In this document: positions 9,311 to 17,439 of the stretch, in pieces
Position numbering within the stretch: the stretch's first letter is position 1
Layout: every line of letters starts with the position of its first letter
NCBI RefSeq assembly: GCF_000159995.1
Contig: NZ_GG700644.1
Span: forward strand, 1-53,351
Direction: 5' to 3'
DNA: 53,351 nt
Source of the DNA: Alloprevotella tannerae ATCC 51259
GTDB taxonomy: Bacteria; Bacteroidota; Bacteroidia; Bacteroidales; Bacteroidaceae
The notes under the pieces: generated by a model
What the model saw: the letters and a program-made list of their open reading frames with translations, nothing else
Database searches by the model: none
What the model was told of the DNA's origin: nothing
Made by a program: the position numbers and the translations under genes

Positions 9311-9456
9311 AAGCCTGAGACACTGTCTGTATATGTAGAAAAATCAAGGTGGTTAGAACATTTTCGTATTGAACTTATCACGAACTGGCATATTCAATCG
9401 ACTATAAAGAAAATACGGAAAAAGAATGCAGCTATAAAAACAAACCAAACATAAAA

Positions 9457-9502
9457 TAAAAGAGAGTTGCACGCTTTAAATAAGTAATGCAACCCTCTTT
9501 TA
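9457..9502 (-). terminator. Terminator of the wzc-like gene
   Basis: TAAAAGAGAGTTGCA at 9457-9471 pairs with TGCAACCCTCTTTTA at 9488-9502 with one mismatch. Read on the minus strand it follows the stop of the tyrosine kinase gene by about 22 nt and runs into TTTTATTTTA, as expected of an intrinsic terminator. Confidence 0.8.
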
Positions 9503-9524
9503 TACTAATAAAAAGCAGAAGACG

Positions 9525-11972
9525 TTATTTTCTTAGTTTTGATAAGAGACGCCCTGACAATTTCTTTTTACTTTTCCGATTATTATATTGTTCTCCATAG
9601 CCATAACTATAGTTGCCATAACCGTATCCGTAACCATACCCATAGCCGTATCCATAGCCATACTTAGCTTTAACATCAACGTCATTAAGCGCAATGCAAA
9701 GGTGACGATATTTCTTATCTTTATTCATTTTTTCAAGCTCAGGCAAGAAAGCACGCACCTGAACACCAACACGAATGACGAACAAGGTAACGTCTGCCAC
9801 TCTATCAACAATGCTTGCATCAGACACAGCTAAGATAGGTGTTGTATCAATAATAATAAAATCATACAACTCGCGTGCCTCTTCTACCAATGCCTCAAGT
9901 CTACTAGACATTAATAACTCAGATGGGTTAGGGGGAAGCATACCAGCTGGAAGAAAATCCACTTGCTTGGCAACACCATCCTTTATAATAATCTCATCCA
10001 ACGAGAGCTTTTCTTCCTCATCAACTAACCATCCAGTTAAGCCATTAGAACGCCCAAACTTCGAACTTAATGTACGCTTTCTAATATCAGCATCAACTAG
10101 CAATACACGCTTATTAGCCATACCCATAATCGCAGCTAGATTACGGGATATAAAGCTTTTACCTTGTCCGGGCGTTGAAGAAGTTACGACACAAACTTTT
10201 GCAGAATGACGCATAAAGTTCAAGCCATAACGCAACATACGAAAGGCCTCCACAATCGGAGCATCAGACGAGCAAGTAGTTATCAAGCCATCATCTCCTC
10301 CTTCTTCCCAAGTGGGCAGCTCGCCGACCAAAGGAATTGTTGTAGCTTCCTCAACATCGTGACGACCTGAAACTGTAATATCCATTAACCTACGTATCGT
10401 GAGTATCAGTGTAGGAATTAATAGTCCAATCAACAAACTAATCAAGATAATTGTTGATCGACTTGGAGATATCGGAGTATTCGAGCCTAGTGGATCTTCA
10501 ACTAAACGAACGTTAGCATCATTCACAGCAAGCTGTAATGCAACCTCTTCACGTTTATTCATCAAATATGTATACAAGGCCTCTTTCAAATTTTGTTGGC
10601 GACCTATACTTAATGCGCGACGCTCCAAACCTGGTGCGCGACTCACTTCTCCATTAATTACACTTTCATTTGAACGAGCGCTTTTTGCACGCATCTCAAG
10701 TGTCTTTACATAGCTGCGAACAGAAGAAAGAATCGTGTTACGCATCGTCGTCAACTTGCTATCCAAATCCTTCACAAGCGGCGAGTTCGGGCTACTATTC
10801 TTCTCCGTACTATTTCGCTCTATCATCATTGTATTATACTCATTCACTAAGCCTGCAAAGGTTGCGTCCGGAAGATTTAATACAGGGATAAGCTGATGCT
10901 TATTGCTATTATTCTGCATAAAATCTTTCAAGTAGCGCGCCACAGAAACTTGTGATTGCAAATCTACTGAGCTTTGACGCGCAGTTACGCTCATTGACGA
11001 GTATTGGTCTGCAGCAGTCTTAAAATCTACAATGCGATTACTTTCCTTCAAAGAGGCAAGGCGACCTTCGACTCCAGCAAGTTCAGAGCCAATTAAAGAG
11101 AGTCTTTCATCGATAAAATGTGCCGTGTTTTGCCCTACGCGATTCTTGTTATCAACGACATCTTGCTTATAACAACTGAACAACGTATTAATAATGTCTG
11201 TTGCTCGAGCTATATTAATATCTTGACAAGTCAGCACAATCAAAGAGCTTTCTTGATCTTGCACCGTTGCTGATATTTCTCCTTGGTAACGGCGTGCAGC
11301 TAGATCAGCAGGTATATAATCTACAGTTATAACTTTTCCTTTGGAGAATTCTTCAAAAGTAGCATTTTTCGATATCTTCAATACGCCCAATGGAGTCTTG
11401 ACAGCTTGCTCTGGAGCAGTCTCAATGTCATCACTATATTCCTCCCCATTTAGTTTGAAATCAAACAGGCGTACTTTCCCGCCTGGCATAATCTCTGCTT
11501 GGAAATTTGCAGGAACGCTTGTCTTAGTTCCAAAACTAACATCAAATGGACGGTTGTCATACAAAGCAATACGATGGAGAGCATTCTTTGTCGTATAATC
11601 TACGTCTAAACCTAAGCTGTCAACTACTTTACGCATCAATCGGCGTGTAGTAAGGATGAAAAGTTCATTAGAAAGATTATCACCAATCGTAACGCCATTA
11701 AAGTCCATCATCGTGTTTAAGCCGCTACCACGATTCCTTGAACTTGAAAATCCGCCACGACCACTACCATTCCCACCTTCGATAAGCATTGTTGCTTGAC
11801 GCGTATACACTCGCGGTTGTATTTGTTGGTAATACCAACCACAAGCTACACAAACAATTATAGAGAAAGCAAACCAACGCCATTTTGCTAAAAACACATG
11901 ATAGCAAAGAAGCAAGAAAGGGACAATCTTAAACTCGGAGTTCTGTACCTCGTTTTTCTGTGAATATTCCAT
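9525..11972 (-). CDS. Wzc-type polysaccharide co-polymerase and tyrosine autokinase
   Basis: An inner-membrane protein of 815 residues controlling capsule or exopolysaccharide chain assembly. It has a membrane segment near residue 30 (WRWFAFSIIVCVACGWYY), a long periplasmic Wzz-like and coiled-coil region, and a second membrane segment (STIILISLLIGLLIPTLIL). The cytoplasmic BY-kinase domain has Walker A STPGQGKSF, Walker A' VLLVDADIRKR and Walker B DFIIIDTTP. The tail is an autophosphorylation cluster with eight Tyr-Gly pairs in a row (codons 9615-9662), then NYSYGYGEQY and a basic end. The kinase is fused to the Wzz domain as in Proteobacteria. No wza, flippase or glycosyltransferase gene lies nearby, so its polysaccharide locus is elsewhere. 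Confidence 0.9.
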   Translation of the reverse strand: MEYSQKNEVQNSEFKIVPFLLLCYHVFLAKWRWFAFSIIVCVACGWYYQQIQPRVYTRQATMLIEGGNGSGRGGFSSSRNRGSGLNTMMDFNGVTIGDNLSNELFILTTRRLMRKVVDSLGLDVDYTTKNALHRIALYDNRPFDVSFGTKTSVPANFQAEIMPGGKVRLFDFKLNGEEYSDDIETAPEQAVKTPLGVLKISKNATFEEFSKGKVITVDYIPADLAARRYQGEISATVQDQESSLIVLTCQDINIARATDIINTLFSCYKQDVVDNKNRVGQNTAHFIDERLSLIGSELAGVEGRLASLKESNRIVDFKTAADQYSSMSVTARQSSVDLQSQVSVARYLKDFMQNNSNKHQLIPVLNLPDATFAGLVNEYNTMMIERNSTEKNSSPNSPLVKDLDSKLTTMRNTILSSVRSYVKTLEMRAKSARSNESVINGEVSRAPGLERRALSIGRQQNLKEALYTYLMNKREEVALQLAVNDANVRLVEDPLGSNTPISPSRSTIILISLLIGLLIPTLILTIRRLMDITVSGRHDVEEATTIPLVGELPTWEEGGDDGLITTCSSDAPIVEAFRMLRYGLNFMRHSAKVCVVTSSTPGQGKSFISRNLAAIMGMANKRVLLVDADIRKRTLSSKFGRSNGLTGWLVDEEEKLSLDEIIIKDGVAKQVDFLPAGMLPPNPSELLMSSRLEALVEEARELYDFIIIDTTPILAVSDASIVDRVADVTLFVIRVGVQVRAFLPELEKMNKDKKYRHLCIALNDVDVKAKYGYGYGYGYGYGYGYGNYSYGYGEQYNNRKSKKKLSGRLLSKLRK

Positions 11973-11994
11973 ATAAGAGCTCTTTATTTGGCTA

Positions 11995-12002
11995 CAAAAT
12001 TA
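11995..12002 (-). promoter_or_regulatory. Possible -7 box of the wzc-like gene
   Basis: On the minus strand TAATTTTG fits TAnnTTTG and lies 22 bp upstream of the ATG at 11972. No clear TTG box lies at the usual spacing, so the call is tentative. Confidence 0.4.
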
Positions 12003-12097
12003 GGTATTAATTTCGATAAGTAACACTTCCAAGGCAATACTTTTAGGCTAAAATGCGAAAAAACATGGACTAATGCCGAAAAATATCTCCTTGATAC

Positions 12098-12127
12098 TTG
12101 TCTTTTCGTCAAAAACGATTAGATTTG
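12098..12127 (+). promoter_or_regulatory. Promoter immediately before the asparaginase start
   Basis: TTG at 12098-12100, 19 nt, then TAGATTTG at 12120-12127. The ATG of the gene is only 4 nt after the box, so transcription would start at or within a few bases of the start codon. The mRNA may be leaderless. Confidence 0.6.
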
Positions 12128-12131
12128 CAGT

Positions 12132-13175
12132 ATGAAAACCACAGAAAGATCTTCCATATTGATTATTTATACCGGAGGCACTATCGGTATGATAGAAAAT
12201 CCAGAGACAGGCGCGCTTGAGAATTTCGGAATAGAAAAGTTTCGCAGTTTTGTACCAGAATTAAAGCACCTAAAATATCGGATAGATGTATTGACATTTA
12301 CACCGCCTATTGACTCTAGCGACATGAATCCGACACATTGGACAGAAATCGCAAACATCATTAGCAAGAACTACCTCCGATATGATGGTTTTGTTATTCT
12401 ACATGGTACAGATACGATGGCCTATACCGCTTCTGCATTAAGTTTCATGTTAGAAAATATTGGAAAGCCTGTTATTATCACAGGCTCCCAACTTCCTATT
12501 GGTCAATTACGCACTGATGGAAAAGAGAACTTTCTGACAAGTGTAGAAATTGCAGCAGCCAAAACAGCAGACGGCGAGCCTTGCGTCCCGGAGGTTTGTA
12601 TCTTTTTCGATAGCCTTTTAATGCGCGGCAACCGCACAACAAAGATTAACTCTGAGGGTTTTAACGCTTTTCGTTCATACAACTTTCCGCCTTTAGCTCA
12701 CGCTGGCATCACCATTAAATATGATACACGTTTAATCTTAAGACCAGACAAGCAAAAGCCATTCACACCTCATTTTAAGTTGGATGATCACGTCATTGTA
12801 CTAACAATTTTCCCAGGAATTCGCCAAGATTATGTCGAACGACTTTTAGATTTTGAAGGATTAAAAGCAGTTGTTCTGAAAACGTACGGATCCGGCAATG
12901 CTCCTCTTCGCCCTTGGCTTGTTAATCTCCTACGTAAGCTTAGCGAAAATGGCATTATCATCGTTAATATTACCCAATGCCCTAAAGGAGCGGTAGAAAT
13001 GAAACGCTACGAGACCGGATTACAACTGCTGCAGGTTGGAGTAAGTAATGGCTATGACGCGACTTTGGAGTGTACAATTACCAAGTTAATGTATCTTATA
13101 GGTGAAGGTTTTAGCCGAAAAGAGATTGTACGATGGATGAACACCGACATAGCCGGAGAGATTTCAATACAATAG
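12132..13175 (+). CDS. ansA: Type I L-asparaginase
   Basis: A 347-residue cytoplasmic amidohydrolase that splits L-asparagine to aspartate and ammonia. The first catalytic motif is YTGGTIGMI (Thr14 and Thr17 region) and the second is HGTDTMAYT (residues 91-99), carrying the Thr-Asp pair. A further conserved block is ITGSQLPIGQLRTDG. Absence of a signal peptide and the length support the type I (cytoplasmic) class. The start ATG lies 4 nt past the promoter box and no ribosome-binding site is possible upstream. It is followed after 45 nt by a lipoprotein gene with no functional link. Confidence 0.92.
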   Translation: MKTTERSSILIIYTGGTIGMIENPETGALENFGIEKFRSFVPELKHLKYRIDVLTFTPPIDSSDMNPTHWTEIANIISKNYLRYDGFVILHGTDTMAYTASALSFMLENIGKPVIITGSQLPIGQLRTDGKENFLTSVEIAAAKTADGEPCVPEVCIFFDSLLMRGNRTTKINSEGFNAFRSYNFPPLAHAGITIKYDTRLILRPDKQKPFTPHFKLDDHVIVLTIFPGIRQDYVERLLDFEGLKAVVLKTYGSGNAPLRPWLVNLLRKLSENGIIIVNITQCPKGAVEMKRYETGLQLLQVGVSNGYDATLECTITKLMYLIGEGFSRKEIVRWMNTDIAGEISIQ

Positions 13176-13220
13176 TTATCTAAGTCAACAACGCGAAGCA
13201 GTCCGCTGCAAACCATCTTT

Positions 13221-14345
13221 ATGAAAACCCTCGTAGCACCCTCTTTGTTGCTATTATTCAGCTTATTATTCTCTACCTGCCATAATAAGCCTGAAGTGTT
13301 GTCAACAAGGAAGGAGATACCACTACAATACGCCACCTTACTTCAACTGACGGCTGCCGACTCTTTTACTATTGCCACGATTAAAGATCCATACGACACA
13401 ACTAAGATTTTGCAGAGCTATTGCTTGCTAGAAAAGGATGTAACACCACCGAAAACTTTGCCAAAAGCCACAACTATCATTCGCATTCCTCTTCAACGAG
13501 CAGCAGTTTTTTCTTCCGTTCACCTCGCTTTATTACAAGAGTTACACGCCATACGTCAAGTTAGAGGTGTTTGTGATACACAGTTTATCATTGATCAAAA
13601 CTTACAAGCACTCATTCGGCATCTACGACTCACAAACTACGGGGGAAGTCTGCGGCCGGATCTTGAATTATTGGTTGCGACGCGTGCTGATGCACTTTTA
13701 GTTTCTTCACTTGTTGATGTAGATCGACCTGAATTGCGAAAAACGGGCATTCCAATTATAGAATGTGCCGACTATTTGGAGACCTCAGCTTTAGGGCGTG
13801 CAGAATGGATCAAGTTTTTTGGACTTCTATTTGGAAAAGGACAAGCTGCAGACAGCATTTTTCGACAAGTAGAAGACCGCTATCAATCTCTCACACGTCA
13901 AGTACGTACACTTCGTCAACGCCCATCTTTGCTCGTAGAAACAAAACAAGGCGGCGTTTGGTATGTTCCAGGGGGTAAAAGCACGATGGGCGAAATTTAT
14001 CAATCAGCCGGTGTAAACTATTTATTCAGTTATTTAAACAAAAGCGGCTCTGTCGCGCTTTCGTTTGAAACAATATATAAAAAAGCGCGAAATGCTGACT
14101 TTTGGTTGATCAAATATGGAGATACTACCCCCTTGTCATATCAACGACTCAAGGCTTCCTACACTCATTATAGCGCCTTCAAAGCCTTTCGCCAACATAA
14201 CGTTTATGCCTGCAATACGCTACAAAAGCGCTTTTACGAAGAAACGCCTTTCCATCCCGAACGACTATTGGAGGACCTCATAGCGTTATTTCATCCACAA
14301 CTTTTACCGGATCATCGACTACGTTATTTTGAACCATTGCAATAA
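13221..14345 (+). CDS. Periplasmic substrate-binding lipoprotein of a cobalamin/iron-type ABC importer
   Basis: A lipoprotein of 374 residues with signal peptide and lipobox LLFSTC, Cys20 being the lipidated residue. It should be anchored to a membrane facing the periplasm. The body has the TroA/BtuF-like pattern: a first lobe with RPDLELLVATRADALLVSS, a long helix spanning EWIKFFGLLFG, and a second lobe with LLVETKQGGVWYVPGG. The next gene, 22 nt downstream, is a FecCD-type permease, so the two form an importer for vitamin B12, heme or a ferric siderophore. The substrate cannot be told from sequence. No ATPase gene follows. Confidence 0.82.
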   Translation: MKTLVAPSLLLLFSLLFSTCHNKPEVLSTRKEIPLQYATLLQLTAADSFTIATIKDPYDTTKILQSYCLLEKDVTPPKTLPKATTIIRIPLQRAAVFSSVHLALLQELHAIRQVRGVCDTQFIIDQNLQALIRHLRLTNYGGSLRPDLELLVATRADALLVSSLVDVDRPELRKTGIPIIECADYLETSALGRAEWIKFFGLLFGKGQAADSIFRQVEDRYQSLTRQVRTLRQRPSLLVETKQGGVWYVPGGKSTMGEIYQSAGVNYLFSYLNKSGSVALSFETIYKKARNADFWLIKYGDTTPLSYQRLKASYTHYSAFKAFRQHNVYACNTLQKRFYEETPFHPERLLEDLIALFHPQLLPDHRLRYFEPLQ

Positions 14346-14367
14346 ACTTTTTGTCTACGATTAAGAT

Positions 14368-15405
14368 ATGCCATACAATAATATACATGTAGGCAATCAA
14401 AACGTGATTAAATGGGGAGGCTCACTGTTTCTCTTTAGCTTACTCTTCTTTAGCAATTTAGTCATAGGAAGCACTTCGCTTTCGCTCTCTCAGATCTTTG
14501 ACGCTCTGTTCAACCAAGGAACATCTGATGTTGTCACCCACTTTATTGTAGTTGAAACGCGTCTGCCCGCTGCAGCGACCGCAACATTAGCAGGCGGCTC
14601 ACTTGCCGTTATCGGACTTTTACTCCAAGCCTCATTCCATAATCCTTTGGCAGACCCCGGCTTATTAGGTGTTTCGGGAGGTGCAAGTCTTGGAGCAGCC
14701 ATATGTATATTGTTAATAGGCATCAATTATTCAAGTGCAGAAGCTGCTATAGGCTTTTCTGTCACTATTCTGTCTGCATTTATAGGTGCTATCATTGTTA
14801 CCTTACTCCTTTTCCTCTGTAATAAACTATTTAAAAACTCACTTATCTTACTCCTTTTCGGAGTATTGCTGAGCTACACACTCAATGCGATTGTGACAAT
14901 GCTCAACTTTCAGGCCTCAGCCGATAATCTTCGCTCGTTTTTCAGCTGGCAAATGGGTGATTTCTCAAGTCTTACCTTATCTGATCTTCCCATTTTCGCT
15001 TTACTCAGCTTCGCTGGATGCTTGTTAGCACTGACGCAGACTAAGCCTCTTAACCTATTACGAATGGGTGACGACTATGCAAGAAATACAGGCATTCACG
15101 CCAGAAGCTTTCGCGCCATAACCCTATTAGTTGCTGGCCTGTTAACAGCTACAGTCACCGCATTTTGTGGACCTATAGCTTATATAGGTTTAGTTACACC
15201 CCATTTTACTCGCATTTTGTTTCATACGAGCGATTATCGTAGCTTACTTCCGCTATCTATACTTTGGGGTGGCAGTATTGCACTTTTATGCAACCTCATC
15301 TCCTCACTACCCGGAGCCAACGGACTTATACCAATTAACACAACAAGCTCAATCTTGAGTTTACCTTTCCTTATCCTTCTACTCCTAAGGTGGAGCAAAA
15401 AGTAA
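14368..15405 (+). CDS. FecCD/BtuC-family ABC transporter permease
   Basis: A polytopic inner-membrane protein of 345 residues with about ten hydrophobic segments. It carries the FecCD hallmarks ETRLPAAATATLAGGSLAVIG near the start, NPLADPGLLGVSGGASLGA in the middle, and GPIAYIGLVTPHFTRIL near the end. It forms the channel for the substrate delivered by the preceding lipoprotein. Such importers need a BtuD/FecE-type ATPase, but none follows: after the stop comes about 800 bp of repeats and AT-rich DNA. The ATPase must be encoded elsewhere or has been lost. Confidence 0.9.
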   Translation: MPYNNIHVGNQNVIKWGGSLFLFSLLFFSNLVIGSTSLSLSQIFDALFNQGTSDVVTHFIVVETRLPAAATATLAGGSLAVIGLLLQASFHNPLADPGLLGVSGGASLGAAICILLIGINYSSAEAAIGFSVTILSAFIGAIIVTLLLFLCNKLFKNSLILLLFGVLLSYTLNAIVTMLNFQASADNLRSFFSWQMGDFSSLTLSDLPIFALLSFAGCLLALTQTKPLNLLRMGDDYARNTGIHARSFRAITLLVAGLLTATVTAFCGPIAYIGLVTPHFTRILFHTSDYRSLLPLSILWGGSIALLCNLISSLPGANGLIPINTTSSILSLPFLILLLLRWSKK

Positions 15406-15442
15406 TAGCTAACTTGTTTATAGTGTTAATTGAAAAAACGCC

Positions 15443-15474
15443 CTCTGCTTATTACTTCTATCTGCTTAGCAGAG
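15443..15474 (+). terminator. Weak hairpin after the permease gene
   Basis: CTCTGCT at 15443-15449 pairs with AGCAGAG at 15468-15474, 7 bp with an 18-nt loop. It is placed 38 bp past the permease stop. No T-run follows, so terminator function is only possible. Confidence 0.35.
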
Positions 15475-15532
15475 AGTCATAAGCCTATAAGATATATTTA
15501 TTTGTAAACCTTTGAGCTCTGACTAAGAATGA

Positions 15533-15658
15533 TTTGCTCCCACCAAACAATGGTTTGCTCCCACCAAACAATGGTTTGCTCCCACCAAACAATGGTTTGC
15601 TCCCACCAAACAATAGTTTGCTCCCACCAAACGATAGTTTGTCCCCGCCAAACGATAG
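15533..15658. repeat. 21-bp tandem repeat, six units
   Basis: Six head-to-tail units of 21 bp with core CTCCCACCAAACAATGG. The first three are identical, the fourth and fifth differ by one or two bases, and the sixth is more diverged. Each junction contains the dyad CAAAC-AATG-GTTTG, so every unit boundary could fold. The units resemble the inverted repeat at 8948-9027. No spacers are present, so this is not CRISPR. Confidence 0.95.
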
Positions 15659-16115
15659 GTAAAAGGACTAAGAAAAGCAGCCGGCGACTTGTTAAAAGAT
15701 GAAAGTATAGTGCATTCATAAACGACTTTTTTTTGATTGAAAAATTAAGACAAAATAGCAAGCATACAAAAAAATCTTATAAATCGTAGCTTTGGAAAGG
15801 TTCGGCAGCAACAAAGATCAAATCATTCAATATTTTTCTGTTAGAAACAGGAACTCTGTCTATCTTCAACCTACTTTCCGCCTAATTCAATATAGCAAGT
15901 GAGTTGTTATCAAAATTCTTTATATTATAAAGAGTATAAGTACTTACTTTTTTTCGATTTTCAGGCTGTATTAACTTAGACAAGATCTCCTTGTTTAAGA
16001 CTCTATACTGCGGTAATAAGGGGCGATAAAAGGCAAGCATTGGGTATGCATTAATTCGTATCACCACATATGTGTTTTCAGGGAATCAAAATATGTGGAA
16101 AATGCTTTGTCTATA

Positions 16116-16146
16116 TTGCATATCAGAATTGTTTGTCTTATCTTTG
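16116..16146 (+). promoter_or_regulatory. Promoter upstream of the AAA-like gene
   Basis: TTG at 16116-16118, 20 nt, then TATCTTTG at 16139-16146. A transcript would have a leader of about 55 nt before the ATG at 16209. Confidence 0.6.
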
Positions 16147-16208
16147 CAGATAAATTTATGAAACAATATTTCTGACCATAGGGTAACCATTCTCATTGAA
16201 CAACATAT

Positions 16209-17396
16209 ATGGAGACTTTTTTCCAAACCCATGCCTATCTTGTAGAGCATCTACATACGACCGTGCGCCGCTCTTTAATGGATACGATCGATTGGAGCTA
16301 TCGCATGATAGCAATTAGAGGGCCACGAGGCGTAGGCCGGACCTCATTTTTGCTCGAATATGCCAAAGAAAATTTCGACATTCAGCTACATCAGTGTCTG
16401 TATGTCAATATGAACAACTTCTATTTTCAAGGTCACGGTTTAGTAGAGTTTGTCGGAGAATTTGTGGCTCGTGGCGGACAAGTGCTGCTTATTGACCAAG
16501 CATTCAAACTACCTGATTGGAAAAACCAGCTTGTAGAGATTTATCGTAAATACCTCTATCTGCGTATTGTATATACGACGACTTCTGTTGGCTACAACAA
16601 GGAAGATGGTGATCACGAATTAAATCGTATCACGCATAGCTACGTGCTTCATGGCTTTTCATTCCGAGAATATATCAATCAGCAGACTGGTTACGAGCTG
16701 GGTACTTATACGCTTTCGGAAATTCTAAATGACCATGAGCGCATCTTAAAGGCTATCCTACCAAAAGTGAAGCCTTTTGAGCACTTTCAGAACTATCTGC
16801 ACCATGGTTACTATCCTTTCTTTTTAGAGAATCGTAACTTTATGGAGGCACTTCTGAAAGCTATGAATAACATGATTGAGGTAGACATTCTCTTTGACAA
16901 ACAAATCGAACTGAAATATTTGTCACGCATCAAGAAGTTGCTATATTTGCTCGCCGCTGCAGGAGAAGATTTCTCACCAAATGTAAGCAGATTGGCAGAA
17001 GAAATACAAACATCACGCGCTACCGTAATGAACTATCTCGAATATCTCGAGGAAGCGCGCTTGATAAATATGGTGTATAAAGAAGGTGACTCTTTCCCCA
17101 AAAAACCGGCAGCTGTAATGCTCCATGACACAAATTTAATCTACGGTATAAAGGCCGGAGAAATAACAGAGCAAACAGTAATGGAGACATTCTTCGTCAA
17201 CGTTTTATGGAGACATCATACGATCTCTAAAGGAAGACGCCCTGGCTTCTATACCATAGATGGGACTACTGAAATTTGTGTATGTGAGAAGGCACGCAGG
17301 CCCAAACGTTCTGAAAATTTCTACTACGCAAAATACAATACAGAAATAGGCCGCGACAATGAAATACCTATTTGGTTATTTGGCTTCTTATATTAA
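16209..17396 (+). CDS. AAA-like ATPase-fold protein with degenerate P-loop
   Basis: A protein of 395 residues with the layout of the AAA_14/DUF4143 group. It has an N-terminal P-loop domain, a helical lid region (HGFSFREYINQQTGYELG), and a winged-helix-like segment (RLAEEIQTSRATVMNYLEYLEEARLI). A C-terminal nuclease-like domain ends PIWLFGFLY. The Walker A reads GPRGVGRTS, so the ATP-binding Lys is Arg44. The Walker B reads VLLIDQ, with Gln97 where a catalytic Glu is expected. The protein may therefore bind nucleotide weakly or not hydrolyse it. The frame is intact, which argues against simple decay. It precedes PFOR by 43 nt, so cotranscription is possible. Role unknown. Confidence 0.75.
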   Translation: METFFQTHAYLVEHLHTTVRRSLMDTIDWSYRMIAIRGPRGVGRTSFLLEYAKENFDIQLHQCLYVNMNNFYFQGHGLVEFVGEFVARGGQVLLIDQAFKLPDWKNQLVEIYRKYLYLRIVYTTTSVGYNKEDGDHELNRITHSYVLHGFSFREYINQQTGYELGTYTLSEILNDHERILKAILPKVKPFEHFQNYLHHGYYPFFLENRNFMEALLKAMNNMIEVDILFDKQIELKYLSRIKKLLYLLAAAGEDFSPNVSRLAEEIQTSRATVMNYLEYLEEARLINMVYKEGDSFPKKPAAVMLHDTNLIYGIKAGEITEQTVMETFFVNVLWRHHTISKGRRPGFYTIDGTTEICVCEKARRPKRSENFYYAKYNTEIGRDNEIPIWLFGFLY

Positions 17397-17439
17397 AATT
17401 TTATCAGATATATAACAATTAATTTTTTCTATAGCAACA

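Larger units (their letters stand above)
8706..9456. other. Intergenic region without a supportable gene
   Basis: About 750 bp between the clpC promoter and the terminator of the wzc-like gene. It holds a long perfect inverted repeat (8948-9027) and a scrambled fragment of the IS982-family end (9246-9310). The short open frames here (for example 8748-8936 and 9224-9454) have no recognisable protein and the latter runs through IS remnant sequence. Confidence 0.7.
15406..16115. other. Intergenic region with repeats, no supportable gene
   Basis: Between the permease gene and the promoter of the AAA-like gene. It holds a small hairpin (15443-15474) and the six-unit 21-bp tandem array (15533-15658). 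The remainder is AT-rich with stops in all frames. A minus-strand frame across the array codes for a WWEQTIV repeat, but this follows trivially from a 21-bp period. Confidence 0.7.

Noticed and set aside
8748-9454. Short frames between clpC and the wzc-like gene
   Set aside because: They have no conserved features; one runs through IS remnant sequence.
13052-13336. Minus-strand frame across the asparaginase-lipoprotein junction
   Set aside because: It is antisense to two well-supported genes, with no domain.
15533-15658. CRISPR array
   Set aside because: Units are contiguous with no spacers and no cas genes are nearby.
15498-15761. Minus-strand frame encoding a WWEQTIV repeat protein
   Set aside because: A 21-bp period keeps any frame open, so openness is no evidence of coding. 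No ribosome-binding site or conserved flank is present, and the same repeat family is non-coding at 8948.
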